The notes: generated by a model not told the origin, from the letters alone. A stretch of 64,000 bases of DNA from Croceicoccus ponticola (GCF_004004515.1 NZ_RXOL01000003.1:62001-126000); one strand, 5' to 3'. Counted from the first letter of the stretch, positions 25,634 through 37,228 are shown. Made by a program: numbers and translations.

Positions 25634-26547
25634 ATGAGACCGCCGTTCCACGCGAGCGCCTGCGGTTTTCGGACCCTCGCGCTTTTGTGCCGTTCGTTCT
25701 TGTCGCGCTGATCTGGGGATCGACGTGGCTGGTCATAAAGGACCAGATCAGCGTCGTCCCGCCAAGCTGGACGATCGCCTATCGTTTCCTCGTGGCCAGC
25801 GTCGTCATCGTGCTGGTGCTCAAAGTGCGGGGACAACGCTTGCGCGTATCGCGGCGGGCATGGCCGGTGGTGATCATCGTCGGGGTCACCCAGTTCGTGA
25901 TGAATTTCCACTTCGTCTATCGGTCCGAAGCGACGCTGACGTCGGGCATCGTCGCGCTATTCTTCGCACTGATCATGATCCCGAATTCGCTGCTCGCGCG
26001 GGTCGTGCTGGGCGAACGGGTATCGAAGGGCTTCGTTTTCGGATCGGCCATTGCGATTGCGGGCGTGGCGCTGCTGCTCGCGCAGGAATACCGCGCGGCC
26101 GGGGCGTCCGATGGCGTGATGCTGGGAGTCCTGTTCGCGATCCTGGCGACGGTCAGCGCATCGATCGCGAACGTCACGCAGGCTACCGACCGGGCGCACG
26201 ACGAACCGTTCATGCCCCTGCTTGCCGCCAGCATAATCGTGGGCACGCTCGTGAACGTGGTCCTTGCCCTAATGCTCGACGGGCCGCCGGTCTGGGACTC
26301 GCGCCCATCTTACCTTGGCGGCATTGCCTATCTTGGCATTATCGGGTCGATCTTGACCTTTCCGCTTTATTTCATGCTGATCCGCAACATGGGCGCGGGG
26401 CGTGCGGCTTATATCGCGGTGGCGACGCCGATCCTTGCCATGTTGCTTTCTTCGCTGTTCGAGGGATACGACTGGACGCCATTGGCCGTCGGCGGCTCGC
26501 TGCTGTCGTTAACGGGCCTCGTGATCGCGCTCAAGGCACGCCACTAA
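25630..26547 (+). CDS. EamA/DMT-family transporter
   Basis: 305 residues with about ten hydrophobic helices in two repeats: VPFVLVALIWGSTWLVIK opens the first EamA domain and VMLGVLFAILATVSASIANV the second, with GLVIALKARH at the end. This is the drug/metabolite transporter fold (RhaT/YdcZ-like) of the inner membrane; the substrate cannot be told. It overlaps the aldolase stop by four bases, which hints at export of an amino acid or its derivative. Its 3' end overlaps the convergent epimerase gene by 39 bases. Confidence 0.92.
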   Translation: MNETAVPRERLRFSDPRAFVPFVLVALIWGSTWLVIKDQISVVPPSWTIAYRFLVASVVIVLVLKVRGQRLRVSRRAWPVVIIVGVTQFVMNFHFVYRSEATLTSGIVALFFALIMIPNSLLARVVLGERVSKGFVFGSAIAIAGVALLLAQEYRAAGASDGVMLGVLFAILATVSASIANVTQATDRAHDEPFMPLLAASIIVGTLVNVVLALMLDGPPVWDSRPSYLGGIAYLGIIGSILTFPLYFMLIRNMGAGRAAYIAVATPILAMLLSSLFEGYDWTPLAVGGSLLSLTGLVIALKARH

Positions 26548-27318
26548 CCCTTCGCGATAAGTCGGGTATTGCGGACGCCAGCCCAGCAAGCGCTTGGCCT
26601 TGCCGTTCGCGACCCGGCGGTTTTCGGCATAGAAACCGCGCGCCATGGGCGACAGGTTCGCCTGTTCGATCGTCTGCATCGGCGGCACCGGCGCGCGCAG
26701 CATCCGGCAGGCGTATTCGATCACCTCGTTCTGGCTGCACGGATAGTCGTCGCCAAGGTTGTAGGCTCCGGATGGTGCAGACGACGCCGCGTTCAGAGCC
26801 AGCGTCACCCCGGCAGCGATATCGTCGACATGGACGCGGCTGAACACCTGGCCCGGAATGTCGATCCGGTGCGCCCGCCCTTCTCTCACCCGGTCGAGCG
26901 CCGAACGGCCCGGACCGTATATGCCCGGCAGGCGGAAGACCCGCGCGCCAAGCTCCAGCCAGCGCAAGTCGGCATCGCTGCGCGCGCTGCGCCTGCCGGT
27001 GCCGACCGGCGTGCTTTCGTCCACCCACGCACCGCCAGCATCGCCATAGACGCCGGTCGACGACAGGTAACCGAGCCAGCGGTCGGACCTCGCCAGCGCC
27101 GCGCCATACCGGTCGAGCACCGGGTCGAACCCTTCGCGGTTGGGCGGGACCGAACTCAACACCGCGTTCGCACGAGACAGTGCGGCATGGACCGCGCCTT
27201 CGTCTTCGAACGGGACGGTGCCGTCGCTGCCCGTCGCCTCGACCCGCCAGCCATCGCGCGCCAATCGGGCCGCGATGCCCTTTGCCGAATAGCCAAGACC
27301 GAAGATGAAAAGGTTCAT
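26509..27318 (-). CDS. NAD(P)-dependent epimerase-like SDR (YeeZ-like)
   Basis: 269 residues starting MNLFIFGLGYSAKGIAARLA, an N-terminal Rossmann loop with GLGYSA. Later motifs WLGYLSSTGVYGDAGG (Ser-Thr-x-x-Tyr region), FRLPGIYGPGRSALDRV and FSRVHVDDIAAGVTLAL are those of extended SDR proteins annotated as NAD-dependent epimerases/dehydratases (YeeZ group). Substrate unknown. The ATG at this start replaces a longer frame without a signal for initiation. The 3' end overlaps that of the EamA gene on the other strand. Confidence 0.88.
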   Translation of the reverse strand: MNLFIFGLGYSAKGIAARLARDGWRVEATGSDGTVPFEDEGAVHAALSRANAVLSSVPPNREGFDPVLDRYGAALARSDRWLGYLSSTGVYGDAGGAWVDESTPVGTGRRSARSDADLRWLELGARVFRLPGIYGPGRSALDRVREGRAHRIDIPGQVFSRVHVDDIAAGVTLALNAASSAPSGAYNLGDDYPCSQNEVIEYACRMLRAPVPPMQTIEQANLSPMARGFYAENRRVANGKAKRLLGWRPQYPTYREGLVACLERDHEAR

Positions 27319-27433
27319 GGCCAAGCGCCTAACCCGCGACAAGGATGCAACGCCACGTCTTTTTTGCACGATGTGCAGCGGCAATCCCGGATTTGGCCTT
27401 GTCTAAACCGCGAACAACCGCATCTATTCCGGC

Positions 27434-30085
27434 ATGGACATCGCAAGCACCCCATCGAACCCGGCCGGCAATCCCGAAATGGCAGATGCCGCCGTCGAAC
27501 CCCACGATCCCGCCACGACGATGCGGAAGAATTACCAGCCGCCCGCATGGCTGGTGTCGGAAATCAGGCTGGAGTTCGAACTCGGACTCGAACTGACGAA
27601 ATGCGTCGCGACGATGCGGGTGGAACGCAATCCCGATGGCGACGGCGATCAGACGCTGCACCTTTCGGGCGACAATATCGCGGTCATGAACCTGAAGGTG
27701 GACGACGCCGATGCCGAAGGCTGGTCGATGTCCGGCCCGAACCTGCTGCTGCCGTTGAGTGGCGATGCGCACAAGGTGACGGTGGAAACCCATCTGCACC
27801 CCGCCACCAACAGCCAGCTCATGGGCCTCTTCGCGTCCAACGGCATGCTGTGCACGCAGTGCGAGGCCGAAGGGTTCCGCCGCATCACGTTCTTCCCCGA
27901 CCGGCCCGACGTGCTGTCGCGCTACACCGTGCGGATGACGGGCGATAAGGCCACCTTCCCGGTGCTGTTGTCCAACGGCAACCTCGTCGAAACCGGCGAA
28001 AACGGCGATGGCAGCCACTGGGCCGTGTGGGACGATCCGTGGCTGAAGCCGAGCTATCTGTTCGCGCTAGTCGCGGGCCAGCTGGTTGCCAATCGCGATA
28101 CCTTCACCACGATGTCGGGGCGCAAGGTGGATCTTGCCGTCTGGGTCCGCGAAGGCGACCTGGAACGCACCGATCACGCGATGCGCAGCCTCATCAATTC
28201 GATGAAATGGGACGAAGAAGCGTTCGGCCGCGAATACGACCTCGATCAATTCAACATCGTCGCCGTCGCCGATTTCAACATGGGCGCGATGGAGAACAAG
28301 GGCCTCAACATCTTCAACACCCGTTACGTGCTGGCGGACCCGGAAACGGCGACCGACGGCGATTACGACGGGGTCGAAGGCGTTGTCGGGCACGAATACT
28401 TCCACAACTGGTCGGGCAACCGCATCACGTGCCGCGACTGGTTCCAGCTGAGCCTCAAGGAAGGCTTCACCGTCCTGCGCGACCAGATGTTCAGCGCCGA
28501 CATGGGCTCCGAACCGGTCAAGCGGATCGAGGATGTGCGCGTGCTGCGCGCCGCGCAGTTCCCAGAGGATTCCGGCCCGCTGGCCCATCCGATCCGACCC
28601 GATTCCTATCAGGAAATCAGCAACTTCTATACCGCGACGATCTATAACAAGGGCGCCGAAGTCATCCGCATGATGCACACGATGGCCGGGCCCGAACGTT
28701 TCCGCGAAGGCACCGACCTCTATTTCGATCGCCACGACGGCGAGGCGGCGACGTGCGAGGATTTCGTGAAGTCGATGGAGGACGGCGCCAAGCTCGACCT
28801 GTCGCAATTCCGCCTTTGGTACGAACAGGCGGGGACGCCAAAGGTCACGATGCACGCTACTTTCGACCAGTCCGAAGGCGCGGTTACGCTGCACTTCACG
28901 CAAAAAGTCCCGGCGACCCCCGGCCAGCCGACGAAACAGCCAATGCCGATCCCGATCAAGGTCGCACTGTTCGACCGCGACAGCGGCACGCACGGCGGCG
29001 AACAGCTGCTGATGGTGGACAAGTCAAAGGCGGACTTCACTTTCAAGGGCTTTACCCGCCCTCCGGTCATCAGCGCGAATCGCGGCTTTACGGCCCCGAT
29101 CCAGCTAGATGCGGAGAACAATGACGACGATCTCGTCTTCCTCGCCGCGCACGACGACGATGCCTTTGCCCGCTACGAATCCTTGCAGCAGCTCGTCACC
29201 CGCGAACTGCTTGGCTCGATCGAAAACGGCCCTGACGAAAAGCGGCGCGGCGCGATTGCCGACGCCATGGGCGCAGTGATCGACGATGCGCAGATCGACG
29301 ACCTCATGCGCGGCGAACTGCTGATGTTGCCGACGCTGACGTTCCTGCTCGAACTGGCTGCTCCGGCCGATCCTGTCGCGCTGCACCATGCCCGCGAACG
29401 TCTGAAGGCGCACATCGGACTGCGGCTGCGCGACAAGCTGATCGCGCTGCACGAACGGGCTTCGGCAATCCCCTATGGCCTCGACGCACGGGCGCGGGGC
29501 GCGCGCAAAGTAAAGACGCAGGCGCTCGTCATGCTGACCGCCGCCGATCCCAAGGAAGCCGCCGCCCGCGCCGAAGCGCAGTATCGGTCGGCCACCAACA
29601 TGACCGACCGTCAGGGCGCGCTGATGGTGCTGGCAGGCATCGGTTGCCCGGCACGGAGCGAGCTTCTGGCCGATTTCCATGCGCGGTTCGACGGCAACGC
29701 GCTCGTCATCGACAAATGGTTCGCGCTTCAGGCGGGCTCGCTCGACCCCAAGGTGCTCGACCGAGTGGAAGCACTGGCACAACATGCCGACTTCACGATT
29801 AAGAACCCCAATCGCGTGCGCAGCCTTTACATGACGATGGCCGGCAATATGGCCGCGTTCCATGACGAAAGCGGGCGCGGTTATCGCATGATTGCCGACC
29901 TCGTGCTGCAACTCGATCCGCTCAACGCCCAGACCGCGGCCCGGTTCATTCCGTGGCTGGGTCGGTGGCGCAAGATCGAGCCAAAGCGCGCCGCGCTGAT
30001 GCGGGCGGAGCTGGAGCGAATCGCCGCCGCGCCCGACCTGTCCAAGGATACGCGCGAACAAGTAACGAAAAGCCTCGATGCCTGA
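27434..30085 (+). CDS. pepN: Aminopeptidase N (M1 alanyl aminopeptidase)
   Basis: 883 residues, the size of E. coli PepN. The exopeptidase motif GAMENKGLNIFN is followed by the zinc site VVGHEYFHNWSGNRITC with the third ligand in LKEGFTVLRDQMF. The DUF3458 and C-terminal helical domains of the PepN subfamily (GSLDPKVLDRVEAL, FIPWLGRWRKIEP) are present. Cytosolic removal of N-terminal residues from peptides. The stop overlaps the start of pgeF by eight bases, so the two are coupled. Confidence 0.97.
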   Translation: MDIASTPSNPAGNPEMADAAVEPHDPATTMRKNYQPPAWLVSEIRLEFELGLELTKCVATMRVERNPDGDGDQTLHLSGDNIAVMNLKVDDADAEGWSMSGPNLLLPLSGDAHKVTVETHLHPATNSQLMGLFASNGMLCTQCEAEGFRRITFFPDRPDVLSRYTVRMTGDKATFPVLLSNGNLVETGENGDGSHWAVWDDPWLKPSYLFALVAGQLVANRDTFTTMSGRKVDLAVWVREGDLERTDHAMRSLINSMKWDEEAFGREYDLDQFNIVAVADFNMGAMENKGLNIFNTRYVLADPETATDGDYDGVEGVVGHEYFHNWSGNRITCRDWFQLSLKEGFTVLRDQMFSADMGSEPVKRIEDVRVLRAAQFPEDSGPLAHPIRPDSYQEISNFYTATIYNKGAEVIRMMHTMAGPERFREGTDLYFDRHDGEAATCEDFVKSMEDGAKLDLSQFRLWYEQAGTPKVTMHATFDQSEGAVTLHFTQKVPATPGQPTKQPMPIPIKVALFDRDSGTHGGEQLLMVDKSKADFTFKGFTRPPVISANRGFTAPIQLDAENNDDDLVFLAAHDDDAFARYESLQQLVTRELLGSIENGPDEKRRGAIADAMGAVIDDAQIDDLMRGELLMLPTLTFLLELAAPADPVALHHARERLKAHIGLRLRDKLIALHERASAIPYGLDARARGARKVKTQALVMLTAADPKEAAARAEAQYRSATNMTDRQGALMVLAGIGCPARSELLADFHARFDGNALVIDKWFALQAGSLDPKVLDRVEALAQHADFTIKNPNRVRSLYMTMAGNMAAFHDESGRGYRMIADLVLQLDPLNAQTAARFIPWLGRWRKIEPKRAALMRAELERIAAAPDLSKDTREQVTKSLDA

Positions 30086-30839
30086 TATCGTCAGATCCGC
30101 CGCGATTGCCGGGATGCCGCATGGTTTCCTTGGCCGTCGCGGCGGCGTTTCGACCGGGGAATACGCGGGCCTGAACGTCGGCACCGGATCGGACGACCTG
30201 CCCCGCGCAGTCGAAGCGAACCGCAGCATCGCCGCCGACGCCGTCCTGCCGGGCGCCGATCTTGCCACGGTTTATCAGGTCCATTCAGCGGACGTGGTGC
30301 GCATCGAAACACCGTTTCCGCTGGACGCGCGGCCCCACGCCGACGCGATGGTGACGAACCGCCCCGGCACACTGCTCGGCATTCTGACCGCCGATTGCGC
30401 GCCGGTCCTGCTGGCCGACGAGCAAGCTGGCGTGATCGGCGCGGCCCATGCCGGGTGGCGCGGCGCGTTTGCCGGGGTGTGCGGCAATACCGTTGCGGCG
30501 ATGGAAAAGCTGGGCGCCGACCGCGCGCGCATTGCGGCCGCCATCGGCCCCTGCATCGCGCAATCAAGCTACGAAGTCGATGAAGGCTTCTATCTCCGCT
30601 TTTTGGCGGAACAGGATGCTTTCGAGCGCTTTTTCAAGCCCGGGCGATCCGGCCACCACCAGTTCGATCTGGCCGCATTCGTCGCCGCCAGCCTTGTCGA
30701 CGCGGGCGTGACGCGGGTCGAAATCACGGGTCAGGATACTTATGCCGACGATACCCGCTATTTCTCCTATCGCCGGGCGACTCAGGCCGGGGAAAGCGGC
30801 TATGGCAGGCAAATCAGCCTGATCGGGCTTCCCCTTTGA
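30078..30839 (+). CDS. pgeF: Peptidoglycan editing factor PgeF (YfiH/multicopper-like family)
   Basis: 253 residues. Family signatures in order: GFLGRRGGVSTGEYAGLNVG, VYQVHSADVV (His), LTADCAPVLLADE (Cys), IGAAHAGWRGAFAGVCG (His) and AAIGPCIAQSSYEVDEGF. The His/Cys/His set is the metal site of the DUF152 fold. Family members hydrolyse wrongly incorporated L-Ser from UDP-MurNAc peptides; purine nucleoside activity is also reported for relatives. It sits between pepN and a phosphatase-like gene and overlaps both. Confidence 0.94.
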   Translation: MPDIVRSAAIAGMPHGFLGRRGGVSTGEYAGLNVGTGSDDLPRAVEANRSIAADAVLPGADLATVYQVHSADVVRIETPFPLDARPHADAMVTNRPGTLLGILTADCAPVLLADEQAGVIGAAHAGWRGAFAGVCGNTVAAMEKLGADRARIAAAIGPCIAQSSYEVDEGFYLRFLAEQDAFERFFKPGRSGHHQFDLAAFVAASLVDAGVTRVEITGQDTYADDTRYFSYRRATQAGESGYGRQISLIGLPL

Positions 30840-31285
30840 CCGATCCGGCCGACATCCGGGCATGGCAACGGATCGATGCCTCGACCACGACTTCGGGTCG
30901 GCTGCTTGCCGCAGACATCGACCGGTTGGCGGGCATCGGCGTGCGACACGTCGTCAACCTCGCCATGCCGGATCACCCCGACGCCCTCGCGGACGAAGAC
31001 GCGCTTTGCGCTGCCCATGGCATTGCCTATACCGCGATACCCATCCCGTTCGATGCGCCGGTAGAAGCGCACTACCAGATCTTCCGCGCAGCGATCAGCA
31101 ATGCCGCAGGTCCGGTCCATGTCCATTGCATCCTGAACTGGCGCGTCTCCGCGTTCTTCTACCGCTGGAATCGCGAAAACGGCATGGCTGAAAGCGGAGC
31201 GCGTGGGTTGATGGCGCAGCATTGGGATCCCGATGAAAACGACCATCCCGCCGCAGCAATCTGGGCCGCGCTGATCGGACGCTAG
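30836..31285 (+). CDS. DUF442-like protein tyrosine phosphatase-fold protein
   Basis: 149 residues from a TTG start that overlaps the pgeF stop (TTGA), indicating translational coupling. IDRLAGIGVRHVVNLAMPDH and VHVHCILNWRVSAFFYRW match the phosphatase-like fold found in DUF442/beta-lactamase-hydrolase-like proteins. The P-loop has Cys, four residues, then Arg, the shorter spacing of that group instead of the canonical CX5R, and lacks the usual Ser-Gly (ILNW where relatives have ASGN). Activity is therefore uncertain. Third gene of the pepN-pgeF operon. Confidence 0.7.
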   Translation: MTDPADIRAWQRIDASTTTSGRLLAADIDRLAGIGVRHVVNLAMPDHPDALADEDALCAAHGIAYTAIPIPFDAPVEAHYQIFRAAISNAAGPVHVHCILNWRVSAFFYRWNRENGMAESGARGLMAQHWDPDENDHPAAAIWAALIGR

Positions 31286-31315
31286 ATCGTCGCGAACGAT
31301 CGGGCGTCCGGTCTT

Positions 31316-31513
31316 TCAACCCATTCCCGGAACGAGCAGTGTGGTCAGGCAGGTCGTCGACATCACCAGCGTGAACACGATCCGCAAGCGCAAAAGCTGA
31401 CGCGCCAGTTCGCGCGCGGGCGACACCGCCGTAATGCTCAACATGTAAAGCGCAGCCAATAGCAGCGGCAAGGCGGGCAGCCCGCGAATGAAGCTGCTTA
31501 TCAGGATTTGCAT
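31316..31513 (-). CDS. Small hydrophobic membrane protein (65 aa)
   Basis: A 65-residue frame with two hydrophobic stretches (GLPALPLLLAALYMLSITAV and VFTLVMSTTCLTTLLV) separated by a basic loop. A strong ribosome site, GGGGGGAA, lies five bases before the ATG on the minus strand, which makes it a likely real gene. No family recognised. It is convergent with the phosphatase-like gene and separated by 30 bases. Confidence 0.65.
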   Translation of the reverse strand: MQILISSFIRGLPALPLLLAALYMLSITAVSPARELARQLLRLRIVFTLVMSTTCLTTLLVPGMG

Positions 31514-31615
31514 GTATTCCCCCCGAAATCAGGGAAAGACATTACCTCACATCCGTTAATCCGCGCCCGGCGCAGGCTAGGCAGATCTACCTAGCCCACG
31601 TTATTCCGGCCACGG

Positions 31616-32542
31616 TCAGACCGCGACGATCTTCAACCCTTGCACCATCGCCAGAAACGCATCGTAAGCGCGTTCGGCCTGTACCTTGTCGTAAGCGGGG
31701 CCGTCGGGAACGGTCCAGCCGTGGTCGGCCGGATAGACTTCCACCGAACCCAGTGCGCCCGATGCGGACAGTGCTTCGCGCAGTTTCGTTTTTGCTTCGG
31801 GCTCCTTGACATCGTCGTTCTGCGCGATGGCGAACAAGTAATGCGCGCGGCCTTTCAACATCTTGTGCGGACTATCCGCTGCTTCGGTCACCAGCCCGCC
31901 GCCATGCATGGACGCCGCGACGGTGACCCGTTGCGACGCATTTGCGGCAAAGATGGTCCACGATCCCGTCATGCAGTGCCCGCGCGCGCCCATCCCCAGC
32001 GACTTGTCGACGACATCCTGCTGATCGAGCCATGCGACGATGGCCTTGGCGTCGGCCATGATCGTTTCGGCGCTGAACCGGTTGCGATATGGCGTGACTT
32101 TGGCAAAGCCGTCGTTGGCCATGAAATCGGCGAAATCGGTAAACGTCGCATGGCCCGCATCGCGCCAATACGGATCGGGCACGATCACCGCGAAACCTTC
32201 GCCCGCCAACCGCTCGCCCATCGCTTTTGCCGCCGGGCGTACCCCTGCGATGTCCGGCCACATGATGACGGCGGGGTGGTTACCGGCAGAGGGGTGATAG
32301 AACCATCCGCCGATCGTGCCGCCTGCGGTCGGGATGGCGACTTCACCGCCCAGCACGCCGCCCTGTGTTGCGACGGCCGTGCTGGCTTCCGCTTCCGCTC
32401 CGCCACTGGCGTTGCAAGCCGCAAGCATCGCGCCCCCGCCCGCTGCCGCCACGGCGGCGTTGAAACTGCGGCGGCTAGCCTTTCCATTTGGCTTGCTGCA
32501 GTCGTTGCGGCGAAAGGCGTCCAGTTGGTCCTGATCACACAT
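31616..32542 (-). CDS. Secreted dienelactone hydrolase-family protein
   Basis: 308 residues. The N-terminus has a twin-arginine motif SRRSFN followed by an Ala-rich hydrophobic stretch ending LAACNAS, which also fits a lipobox, so the protein is probably exported by Tat and may be lipidated. The mature part is an alpha/beta hydrolase of the DLH family: FYHPSAGNHPAVIMWPDIAG, nucleophile elbow GARGHCMTGSW (Cys), and the late acid and histidine in YPADHGWTVPDG. The Cys nucleophile is typical for this family. Substrate unknown. Confidence 0.9.
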   Translation of the reverse strand: MCDQDQLDAFRRNDCSKPNGKASRRSFNAAVAAAGGGAMLAACNASGGAEAEASTAVATQGGVLGGEVAIPTAGGTIGGWFYHPSAGNHPAVIMWPDIAGVRPAAKAMGERLAGEGFAVIVPDPYWRDAGHATFTDFADFMANDGFAKVTPYRNRFSAETIMADAKAIVAWLDQQDVVDKSLGMGARGHCMTGSWTIFAANASQRVTVAASMHGGGLVTEAADSPHKMLKGRAHYLFAIAQNDDVKEPEAKTKLREALSASGALGSVEVYPADHGWTVPDGPAYDKVQAERAYDAFLAMVQGLKIVAV

Positions 32543-32645
32543 GGCGCTTTGGAATTCCTCGATAAACTACCCGTCAGCGCCACACGATAGGGCCGCCCGC
32601 GCGCAGCACAAGGGCGCAACGCGGGCGGAAGAGGGAAAGGCCCGA

Positions 32646-32987
32646 TCAACCAACGGCTGCGGCGATCCCGATAAGCACGCAAGCGCCGACCAGCAGCGCG
32701 ATCTTCATCGCCGATGCCGCTTCGCCATAGAAGAACACGCCAATCATCACGCTGAACAGCGGGACCGTCGCGGCCAGGATCGGCAAAAGGATGTTGAGCT
32801 TTGCCCCGTTGTTCAACAACCATGCGAGCGAAAAGAACGAGGTGATCAGGACGACGATCGTCGCCGCGGTCCAGCCCGCGTGGGTAAAGCCGCGCGTCTT
32901 GACGAGGAAAGTGACGCCGACGACTTGCGTGATCACCGCGAAAAGAAACGCGCCGATCTGCGTTCCGGTCAAGGCACCCATAGACAT
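32646..32987 (-). CDS. Four-helix membrane protein, half-size EamA/DMT-like
   Basis: 113 residues with four predicted helices: IGAFLFAVITQVVGVTFLVK, TAATIVVLITSFFSLAWLL, NILLPILAATVPLFSVMIGV and IALLVGACVLIGIAAAVG. Length and helix number are those of small multidrug resistance-like or half-size DMT proteins, but the signature Glu of SMR exporters in helix 1 is absent. It may be a transporter subunit acting as dimer. Monocistronic on the minus strand. Confidence 0.75.
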   Translation of the reverse strand: MSMGALTGTQIGAFLFAVITQVVGVTFLVKTRGFTHAGWTAATIVVLITSFFSLAWLLNNGAKLNILLPILAATVPLFSVMIGVFFYGEAASAMKIALLVGACVLIGIAAAVG

Positions 32988-33090
32988 TCTCCCATCCCCG
33001 CCCGTTTTTCGGTCGGTGTGGCAGCATGGCTAGGCGGCGGGCGGCATGTTTGCCACGCACCTTTCTATCAGGTGTCGTGAAACGAAACCA

Positions 33091-33492
33091 TCAACCGCGA
33101 AAGTTCAGTTCCAGCAGGACATTGTTGGGATCGCGGACGAACAGCTGCGTCAGCCGAATGCCCGATACGCCGCTGACCCGGTAGTCCAGCCCCGCTGCAT
33201 CCAGCCGCGCCTTCATGTCGTCGAGCCCGTCGCAATCGAAGGCGACATGGTCGATGGAACCGGTGGGATTACCGACGTTGTCGACGAAATATTCGCGCCG
33301 TTCCATGAATTCGCGGCGAACCATGTGCACGATCGGTCGCCCTTCGGCATCATTCAGCCACCGGATATCCTCCGGCTTCAGCGGTTCGGGCGGATCGGAA
33401 GGGATCAGGCCCAGGATATCGCGATAGAACGCCACCGCTCCCGACAGATCGGTCGTGACGATGTTGACGTGATCGAGCGTCCTTACAGACAT
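33091..33492 (-). CDS. VOC-family (glyoxalase/bleomycin resistance-like) protein
   Basis: 133 residues starting MSVRTLDHVNIVTTDLSGAV, then FYRDILGLIPSD, SIDHVAFDCDGLDDMKARL and RLTQLFVRDPNNVLLELNF. These are the paired beta-alpha-beta-beta-beta modules of the vicinal oxygen chelate fold with metal ligands His8, His at the second module and the final Glu. Reaction cannot be told. It follows the nitronate monooxygenase-like gene by eight bases on the same strand, so the two probably form an operon. Confidence 0.88.
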   Translation of the reverse strand: MSVRTLDHVNIVTTDLSGAVAFYRDILGLIPSDPPEPLKPEDIRWLNDAEGRPIVHMVRREFMERREYFVDNVGNPTGSIDHVAFDCDGLDDMKARLDAAGLDYRVSGVSGIRLTQLFVRDPNNVLLELNFRG

Positions 33493-33500
33493 GGCACCCC

Positions 33501-34511
33501 TTACCTTCTGCTAAGCGCAGCCTCGCTTTCGGCCAACAGTTCGGCGATGATGTCGGCGACCGGCTCTTCCTTCTTGACCATGCCGACCGACTGGCCTGCC
33601 ATCAAGGAGCCGTTTTCGATATCGCCGTCGATCACTGCGCGGCGCAGCGCACCCGCCCAATAATGTTCGATCTGCAACTGCGCTTCGGACATCTCGATGC
33701 CTTCGCCGTCCAGCAGGGCCGCGACTTCGCGCTGCTTGGCGGTGAACAGCTCGGTGCCCTTGTTCTTCAACGCGCGGACCGGAATGACCGGAAGGCGTGG
33801 ATCGACCTGCACGCTGGCGATCGCGTCGCGCGCGCCAGCGCGAAAAAACGCCTTCTTGAAATCGGGGTGCGCGATGGATTCGGTGGCGCACGCAAATCGC
33901 GTGCCCAGCTGCACACCAGCCGCACCCATTTCAAGGTATCCCGCAATCGCCTCGCCCCGCCCGATGCCGCCCGCGACGAATACGAGGTGCTCTTCGGCCA
34001 GTTCGGGCAGGAATTCCTGCGCCAGCACGCTGGTCGCGACGGGGCCGATGTGACCGCCCGCCTCCATCCCCTCGATTACCATGGCGTCCGCGCCCGAACG
34101 CAGCAGCTTCTTGGCCAGTGCCAGCGTGGGGGCGAAACAGATGACCTTCGCCCCGCTGCCTTTGATCTTGTCGACGCTGCCCTTGGGCGGCAATCCGCCG
34201 GCCAGTACAACATGGCCCACGCCATGTTTCGTGCAAACGTCGATCAGTTCCATGATCTGCGGATGCATGGTGATCAGGTTCACGCCGAACGGCTTAGCCG
34301 TCAGCTTTTTCGTTTCGGCGATTTCGTTGTCGAGCAGGTCAGGCGACATCGCGCCGCAGGCGATCACGCCGAAACCGCCCGCATTGCTGATCGCGGAAAC
34401 GAGCTTGCGTTCCGAAACCCAGCTCATCGCGCCGCACATGATCGCGTGTTCGCTACCGAGGAATTGGGCGCCGCGCCGCATCAGCGCATCTGTTTTGGGA
34501 TTAGTCGTCAT
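33501..34511 (-). CDS. Nitronate monooxygenase-like FMN oxidoreductase
   Basis: 336 residues from the ATG that gives MTTNPKTDALMRRGAQFLG; a longer open frame lacks a signal. TIM-barrel motifs of the NPD/2-nitropropane dioxygenase family are visible: IMCGAMSWVSERKLVSAISN, GGFGVIACGAMSP, VMIEG-type segment AMVIEGMEAGGHIGP (catalytic His), FVAGGIGRGEAIAGYLEMGA and GVQLGTRFACATES for FMN phosphate binding. Some members act as enoyl reductases, so the substrate is open. Divergent from katG. Confidence 0.9.
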   Translation of the reverse strand: MTTNPKTDALMRRGAQFLGSEHAIMCGAMSWVSERKLVSAISNAGGFGVIACGAMSPDLLDNEIAETKKLTAKPFGVNLITMHPQIMELIDVCTKHGVGHVVLAGGLPPKGSVDKIKGSGAKVICFAPTLALAKKLLRSGADAMVIEGMEAGGHIGPVATSVLAQEFLPELAEEHLVFVAGGIGRGEAIAGYLEMGAAGVQLGTRFACATESIAHPDFKKAFFRAGARDAIASVQVDPRLPVIPVRALKNKGTELFTAKQREVAALLDGEGIEMSEAQLQIEHYWAGALRRAVIDGDIENGSLMAGQSVGMVKKEEPVADIIAELLAESEAALSRR

Positions 34512-34655
34512 GTCCGCGGCGTTAGGCTGCGTCAGCGCGCCCGGCAAGTGCGATACGCGCGTCATGAACCGGCGATTCGCGGCCCTTGACTGCGGAATGC
34601 GGTTCAATGCGTACATCCCCTAATCGCTTTTTTCTGTCTGGCTATGCAAGTTTGA

Positions 34656-36917
<2,262 letters not shown>

Positions 36918-36927
36918 ACCTGCTCAT

Positions 36928-36957
36928 ACTCCCCAGTCATTCCGGATTGGGGAGTTT
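36928..36957 (+). terminator. Rho-independent terminator of katG
   Basis: ACTCCCCA and TGGGGAGT make a perfect 8-bp stem with a 12-base loop, followed by TTT, eleven bases after the katG stop. Confidence 0.75.
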
Positions 36958-37057
36958 CAGGTTTGATGGCAACGGGTTACTGCGTTAACCGTGTTTGTCG
37001 ACGTGACGGAAACCATGATGCGATAGGATTGACCAGCATTCTATTGGGAGACAATGG

Positions 37058-37228
37058 ATGTTTGTTCTTTGCATCATGGTCCTTGCCGTCGGCGCGTTGC
37101 TTCTGTGGTTCCTGCCAATCCCGCGCGACCGGACGAAGCGCATGGCTTCGCAAGCCGGCGGGACAGCGCTGTTCGGGATCGGCCTTTGCGGCTTGGTGCT
37201 GCAATTGATGGGGCCCGTCGCGGCCTGA
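37058..37228 (+). CDS. Small two-helix membrane protein (56 aa)
   Basis: 56 residues: MFVLCIMVLAVGALLLWFLP, a short basic loop (IPRDRTKRMASQAGG) and a second hydrophobic stretch TALFGIGLCGLVLQLMG. GGGAG lies seven bases before the ATG. The layout of two helices with a positive loop and good ribosome site supports a real gene. No function known. It lies alone between katG and the TonB receptor. Confidence 0.6.
   Translation: MFVLCIMVLAVGALLLWFLPIPRDRTKRMASQAGGTALFGIGLCGLVLQLMGPVAA

Noticed and set aside
29105-30268. 387-codon minus-strand frame opposite pepN and pgeF
   Set aside because: Overlaps two well-supported genes and lacks motifs.
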